64,000 bases of DNA, taken from Mycobacterium sp. ACS4054 (GTDB lineage Bacteria; Actinomycetota; Actinomycetes; Mycobacteriales; Mycobacteriaceae). This document shows, in pieces, positions 58,903 to 64,000 of the stretch. The position numbers were made by a program, and so were the translations under genes. The notes under the pieces were generated by a model, which saw nothing but the letters and a program-made list of their open reading frames with translations, was not told the DNA's origin and ran no database searches. The stretch covers positions 44,017 to 108,016 of the forward strand of contig NZ_LZHV01000065.1 of assembly GCF_001667275.1 (NCBI RefSeq), given 5' to 3'. Position 1 is the stretch's first letter. Every line of letters begins with the position of its first letter.

Positions 58903-59763
58903 TCAGCCCAGCGTCCGCCGGCTGACGAACTCGCGGCGCTGTCCCGTCAGCGGATCGTCGAACTCGATGCGCTGCGCCAACAACCGCAGCGGCGTGCTGA
59001 AGTCGTCGGCCGGCACGTCGATGACGTCGGGATACAACGGGTCACCCTCGATCGGCACCCCCAGCGCTGCCATGTGCACGCGCAGCTGATGGGTGCGCCC
59101 AGTGCGCGGGGTGAGCCGGTACAGGCCGTCGGGGGAAACCAGTTCCACCAGCGTTTCGGCGTTCGGCACGCCCGGCTCGGTGGCGGCCTGTAAAACCCCG
59201 CGCCGCTTGACGATTCGGCTGCGCACCACCAGCGGCAACGCCAGAGCCGGATCGACGGCGGCGCGGGCCAGGTACGTCTTGCGCACCAACCCCCGCGCGA
59301 ACAGCGTCTGATAGGCGCCGCGCACCTCGCGGCGGGACGTGAACAGCAGCACCCCGGCGGTCAGCCGGTCGAGCCGGTGGGCCGGGCTCAGCTGCGGCAC
59401 GCCCAGTTCCCGGCGCAGCCGCACCAGCGCCGTCTGCGCCACATGCCGGCCGCGGGGCATGGTGGCCAGGAAGTGCGGCTTGTCGACGACCACGATGTCG
59501 TCATCGCGATGAAGGACCGGGATGTCGAATGGGACCGAAACCTCTTCCGGCAACTCGCGATACAGAAAGATATGCGACCCCGCGGGCAGCACGGTGGCCT
59601 CGTCGATCACCGCGCCGCCGGCGTCGACCACCTCTCCCGCAAGGACTTTGGAACGGGCGGCGGCGCCGAACCGGGCGGTCAGCTCGGCCAGCACCGGCCC
59701 GCCGCGCAGCCGAACCCGCGCCGGGCCCAGCCCGTCCCGCACGGGAAGTGGCGCGGGCCTCAA
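58903..59763 (-). CDS. RluA-family pseudouridine synthase (Rv3300c-like)
   Basis: 286-residue RNA pseudouridine synthase. The catalytic motif is HRLDRLTAG with Asp132; VLHRDDDIVVVDKPHFLATMPRG precedes it and RTGRTHQLRVHMAALGVPI and GDPLYPD follow, all RluA signatures. An S4-like N-terminal region (about 15-70) is degenerate. The substrate RNA is unknown. It starts 7 bases downstream of the glpD2 stop, so it is cotranscribed with glpD2. Confidence 0.9.
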   Translation of the reverse strand: MRPAPLPVRDGLGPARVRLRGGPVLAELTARFGAAARSKVLAGEVVDAGGAVIDEATVLPAGSHIFLYRELPEEVSVPFDIPVLHRDDDIVVVDKPHFLATMPRGRHVAQTALVRLRRELGVPQLSPAHRLDRLTAGVLLFTSRREVRGAYQTLFARGLVRKTYLARAAVDPALALPLVVRSRIVKRRGVLQAATEPGVPNAETLVELVSPDGLYRLTPRTGRTHQLRVHMAALGVPIEGDPLYPDVIDVPADDFSTPLRLLAQRIEFDDPLTGQRREFVSRRTLG

Positions 59764-59770
59764 TGCCGGC

Positions 59771-61525
<1,755 letters not shown>

Positions 61526-61590
61526 GGCAGCGAACTCCTCACCGGAAACTTCCGTCGGTTACTCGCCAGTAGGACGATGTCGAACCCAGG

Positions 61591-63006
61591 CTAGTCGAGA
61601 TCGTCGTGGGCCATCAGGCGACGAGCGGCCTCGGTGATCGATCCGGACAACGACGGGTAAACGGCCAGCGTCTGCGCCAGCTCGTTGACGGTGATGCGGT
61701 TCTGGACGGCCACGGCGATCGGCAGGATCAGCTCGGAGGCGATCGGCGCCACCACCACGCCGCCGATCACCACCCCGGTGGACTTGCGGCAGAACACCTT
61801 CACGAAACCCTGTCGCAGGCCGGACATCTTGGCCCGGGCGTTGGTGCGCAGCGGCAGCGTGATCGTGCGGGCCGACACCGAGCCGTCGTCGATCATGGTT
61901 TGCGGCACGCCGACGGCCGCGATCTCGGGCCGGGTGAACACCGTCGCCGCCACCGTGCGCAACCGGATCGGGCTGACGCCCTCGCCCAGCGCGTGGTACA
62001 TCGCGATCCGGCCCTGCATGGCGGCCACCGAGGCCAGCGGCAGCAACCCGGTGCAGTCGCCGGCCGCGTAGATGCCCGCCACCGAGGTCCGCGACACCCG
62101 GTCCACGGTCAGATAGCCGCCGCGGCCCAGCTCGATGCCCACCCGGTCCAGGCCGAGGCCGCCGGTGTTGGGCACCGAGCCGATGGTCATCAGGGCATGG
62201 CTGCCCTCGACGGTGCGCCCGTCGGCCAGGGTGACCAGCACGCCGTCTCCCGCGCGGGTGACCGACTGGGCGCGGGCGTTCTTGACCAGCTGGACGCCGC
62301 GCTCGGAGAACGCCTCCTCCAGGACCGCGGCGGCGTCGGCGTCCTCGTAGGGCAGCACCCGGTCCCGGCTGGCGACCACCGTCACCGGCACGCCCAGCTC
62401 GGTGTAGGCGTGCACGAACTCGGCGCCGGTGACACCCGACCCCACCACGATGAGGTGGTCGGGCAGGGCTTCCAGGTTGTAGAGCTGCCGCCAGGTCAGG
62501 ATGCGCTCGCCGTCGGGCTGGGCCGACGGCAGGATCCGCGGGCTCGCGCCGGTCGCGATCAGCACCACGTCGGCCTCGTACTCGCTGGTGGTGCCGTCCG
62601 GCGCGGTGGCCTTGAGGCGGTGGCAGGCCAGCCCGGGCGTGGGGTCGATCAGCTCGCCGCGGCCGGCCACCACGTGCACGCCCATGCCGAGCAGCTGTTC
62701 GGTGATGTCGGCCGATTGCTCCGTGGCGAGTTGCTTGACCCGGGCATGAATCCGCGGCAGCGAGATCTTGGCGTCGTCGATGTCGATGTCGAAACCCAGC
62801 CGCGGCGCCCGGCGCAACTCGGTGCGCAGCCAGGTCGAGGCGATGAACGTCTTGGACGGCACGCAGTCGTCCAGCACGGCCGCGCCGCCGATGCCGTCGG
62901 AGTCGATCACGGTGACGTGGGTGGTGTCGGGGTGGGAGGTGGCGGCCACCAGCGCGGCTTCGTAACCGGCCGGGCCGCCACCGAGGATCACGATGCGGGT
63001 CACCAC
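61591..63006 (-). CDS. lpdA: Flavoprotein disulfide reductase-like quinone reductase LpdA
   Basis: 471-residue member of the pyridine nucleotide-disulfide oxidoreductase family (Rv3303c). The N-terminal FAD site is IVILGGGPAGYEAALVAA. The redox motif reads GGAAVLDDCVPSK, so the first of the two cysteines of lipoamide dehydrogenase (GGTCLNVGC) is alanine (Ala43) and only Cys48 is left; it is therefore not a lipoamide dehydrogenase, in line with the NAD(P)H quinone reductase activity known for the M. tuberculosis enzyme. NAD site VVGSGVTGAEFVHAY. It is shorter at the C-terminus than the 493 residues recalled for M. tuberculosis. Confidence 0.93.
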   Translation of the reverse strand: MVTRIVILGGGPAGYEAALVAATSHPDTTHVTVIDSDGIGGAAVLDDCVPSKTFIASTWLRTELRRAPRLGFDIDIDDAKISLPRIHARVKQLATEQSADITEQLLGMGVHVVAGRGELIDPTPGLACHRLKATAPDGTTSEYEADVVLIATGASPRILPSAQPDGERILTWRQLYNLEALPDHLIVVGSGVTGAEFVHAYTELGVPVTVVASRDRVLPYEDADAAAVLEEAFSERGVQLVKNARAQSVTRAGDGVLVTLADGRTVEGSHALMTIGSVPNTGGLGLDRVGIELGRGGYLTVDRVSRTSVAGIYAAGDCTGLLPLASVAAMQGRIAMYHALGEGVSPIRLRTVAATVFTRPEIAAVGVPQTMIDDGSVSARTITLPLRTNARAKMSGLRQGFVKVFCRKSTGVVIGGVVVAPIASELILPIAVAVQNRITVNELAQTLAVYPSLSGSITEAARRLMAHDDLD

Positions 63007-63099
63007 AGCCCCAACCTAGCGGGGGAACACGGGCGCCCGCACCGCGGCGACGACCCTCGTGAGAAGACCGCCCGTGCGCGTGACGTCTAAGATTTCCCC

Positions 63100-63579
63100 G
63101 TGCCGCTCTACGCCGCCTACGGGTCAAACATGGATCCTGAGCAGATGCTCAAGCGGGCACCCCATTCGCCGATGGCCGGAACCGGCTGGTTACACGGCTG
63201 GCGGCTGACGTTCGGCGGCGAGGACATCGGCTGGGAAGGCGCGCTGGCCACCATCGTCGAGGATCCGACGTCCAAGGTGTTCGTCGTCCTCTACGACATG
63301 ACCCCGGCCGACGAGAACAACCTCGACCGGTGGGAGGGCTCGGAATTCGGCGTGCACAAGAAGATCCGCTGCCGGGTGGAACGCATCTCGTCGGACACCA
63401 GCACCGACCCCGTGCTGGCGTGGCTGTATGTGCTCGACGCCTGGGAGGGCGGCCTGCCGTCGGCCCGATATTTGGGTGTGATGGCCGATGCGGCCGAAAT
63501 CGCCGGAGCGCCAGCCGATTACGTTCACAACCTGCGGACCAGGCCGGCCCACAACATCGGCCCGGGCACCGGCTCGTAG
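63100..63579 (+). CDS. Gamma-glutamylcyclotransferase-like protein (Rv3304-like)
   Basis: 159 residues, AIG2/GGCT-like fold. The characteristic N-terminal loop YAAYGSNMDPEQM binds the gamma-glutamyl group; the catalytic glutamate candidate is in LDRWEGSEFGVHKK. The exact reaction (cyclotransferase on a gamma-glutamyl peptide or amine) is uncertain. GTG 63100 gives VPLYAAYGSN. The gene is divergent from lpdA with a 93-base gap. Confidence 0.85.
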   Translation: MPLYAAYGSNMDPEQMLKRAPHSPMAGTGWLHGWRLTFGGEDIGWEGALATIVEDPTSKVFVVLYDMTPADENNLDRWEGSEFGVHKKIRCRVERISSDTSTDPVLAWLYVLDAWEGGLPSARYLGVMADAAEIAGAPADYVHNLRTRPAHNIGPGTGS

Positions 63580-63584
63580 GGCCC

Positions 63585-64000
63585 GTGTCGATTCTGTCCA
63601 CGCCGGTGGTCGCAGACGCGCTGGCGCGTGCGTTCGCCGCCGTCGTCAACCCGGCTCCCAAGGCCGCGGTGCGCTTCCCCGAAATTCCCGGCGAGACCTC
63701 GCAAGTCACCATCCCCACCCGGCACGGCCCGGTGCCGGCGACCGTCTACCACCCGCCGGCCGGCACGACGAACCCCCCGGTGTACGTCAACGTGCACGGC
63801 GGCGGCTTCGTGATCGGGCATCCACAACAAGACGACCCGTGGTGCCGCTACCTGGCGGCCCACGGGGGCGCGGTGGTGGTCAACCCGGACTACGTGCTGG
63901 CGCCGCGGCCCGCCGTTTCCCCCGCGCCGCCGGACGGGGTAGCCCAAGTGCGCGGGGGGGGCCCCCCCGCCCCGGCGCGGGGCGGGCCCCCGGGGGGGGG
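63585..64000 (+). CDS. Alpha/beta hydrolase (HSL type), 3' end cut by window
   Basis: Frame open from GTG 63585 (VSILSTPVVADALARAFAAV) to the window end. The hormone-sensitive-lipase oxyanion motif HGGGF is visible in VYVNVHGGGFVIGHP and is followed by VVVNPDYVLAPR, typical of HSL-type esterases. The catalytic serine (GDSAGG) would lie beyond the window. From about 63920 the sequence loses family character (expected YRLAPEHRFPAA-like region) and becomes G/C homopolymers, so the last ~80 bases should not be trusted. The start lies 5 bases after the preceding gene. Confidence 0.75.
   Translation, partial: MSILSTPVVADALARAFAAVVNPAPKAAVRFPEIPGETSQVTIPTRHGPVPATVYHPPAGTTNPPVYVNVHGGGFVIGHPQQDDPWCRYLAAHGGAVVVNPDYVLAPRPAVSPAPPDGVAQVRGGGPPAPARGGPPGG
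63920..64000. other. Low-complexity G/C tail, probable low-quality contig end
   Basis: Runs of 8 G, 7 C and 9 G follow one another and the hydrolase frame loses its homology here. This looks like sequence error at an assembly end, not genuine biology. Confidence 0.6.

Overview
The window is a piece of a slow-growing Mycobacterium chromosome. It is very GC-rich with many GTG and TTG starts, and it carries the signature order of M. tuberculosis genes Rv3263 to Rv3304: mamA, the rmlD-wbbL-manB rhamnosyl linker genes, lcp1, pacL1-ctpC, fadE25, purEK, birA, accD5-accE5-maf, sseA, accA3, rsbW-sigF, lhr, nei, lpqC, phoY1, glpD2 and lpdA. Several blocks absent from M. tuberculosis are inserted into this backbone. 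Together with tandem PPE genes they suggest a non-tuberculous species close to the M. avium complex. The species call is an inference from recalled gene order, not from a search. No tRNA, rRNA, insertion sequence, integrase or CRISPR array was seen.

Layout. 1-7.2 kb: 3' part of mamA, a NUDIX hydrolase, the arabinogalactan linker operon rmlD-wbbL-manB, and divergently lcp1 and a TIGR03089 gene. 7.2-9.8 kb: pacL1-ctpC metal efflux behind an AT-rich candidate operator. 9.8-15.2 kb: an alpha/beta hydrolase, a CoA transferase and a tightly overlapping signalling cassette (receiver-SpoIIE phosphatase, CHASE3-type histidine kinase, single-domain response regulator). 15.3-24.7 kb: fadE25, purE, purK, a GtrA protein, a PH-domain membrane protein, birA, an MFS exporter behind a small translationally coupled leader ORF, then accD5-accE5-maf.

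24.8-31.8 kb is accessory DNA between maf and sseA, which are neighbours in M. tuberculosis. It holds a serine beta-lactamase-like hydrolase, two TIGR00027 methyltransferases, a GT2 glycosyltransferase fused to a degenerate M23 (LytM-like) domain, an unrecognised protein and a sugar-nucleotide epimerase. The mix points to modification of an envelope glycan or glycolipid and is the best candidate here for an undescribed system.

31.9-39 kb: sseA-sufE-like, accA3, a STAS anti-anti-sigma protein, sigF-rsbW, usfY and an Rv3289c-like membrane protein. Three sequences matching the SigF promoter pattern surround these genes. 39-45.3 kb: a TetR regulator, the Lhr helicase, nei and lpqC. 45.4-58.8 kb is a second accessory block: small secreted proteins, phoY1-corA-mgtA, a DUF5994 protein, a CBS-pair protein divergent from a P-type ATPase with a C-terminal hemerythrin domain (a DosR-box-like sequence lies between them), two PPE proteins, an MBL hydrolase, a secreted protein and a DUF2834 protein. 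58.9-64 kb: an RluA-type synthase, glpD2, lpdA, a gamma-glutamylcyclotransferase-like gene and a truncated alpha/beta hydrolase. The last ~80 bases become homopolymeric and look like a degraded contig end.
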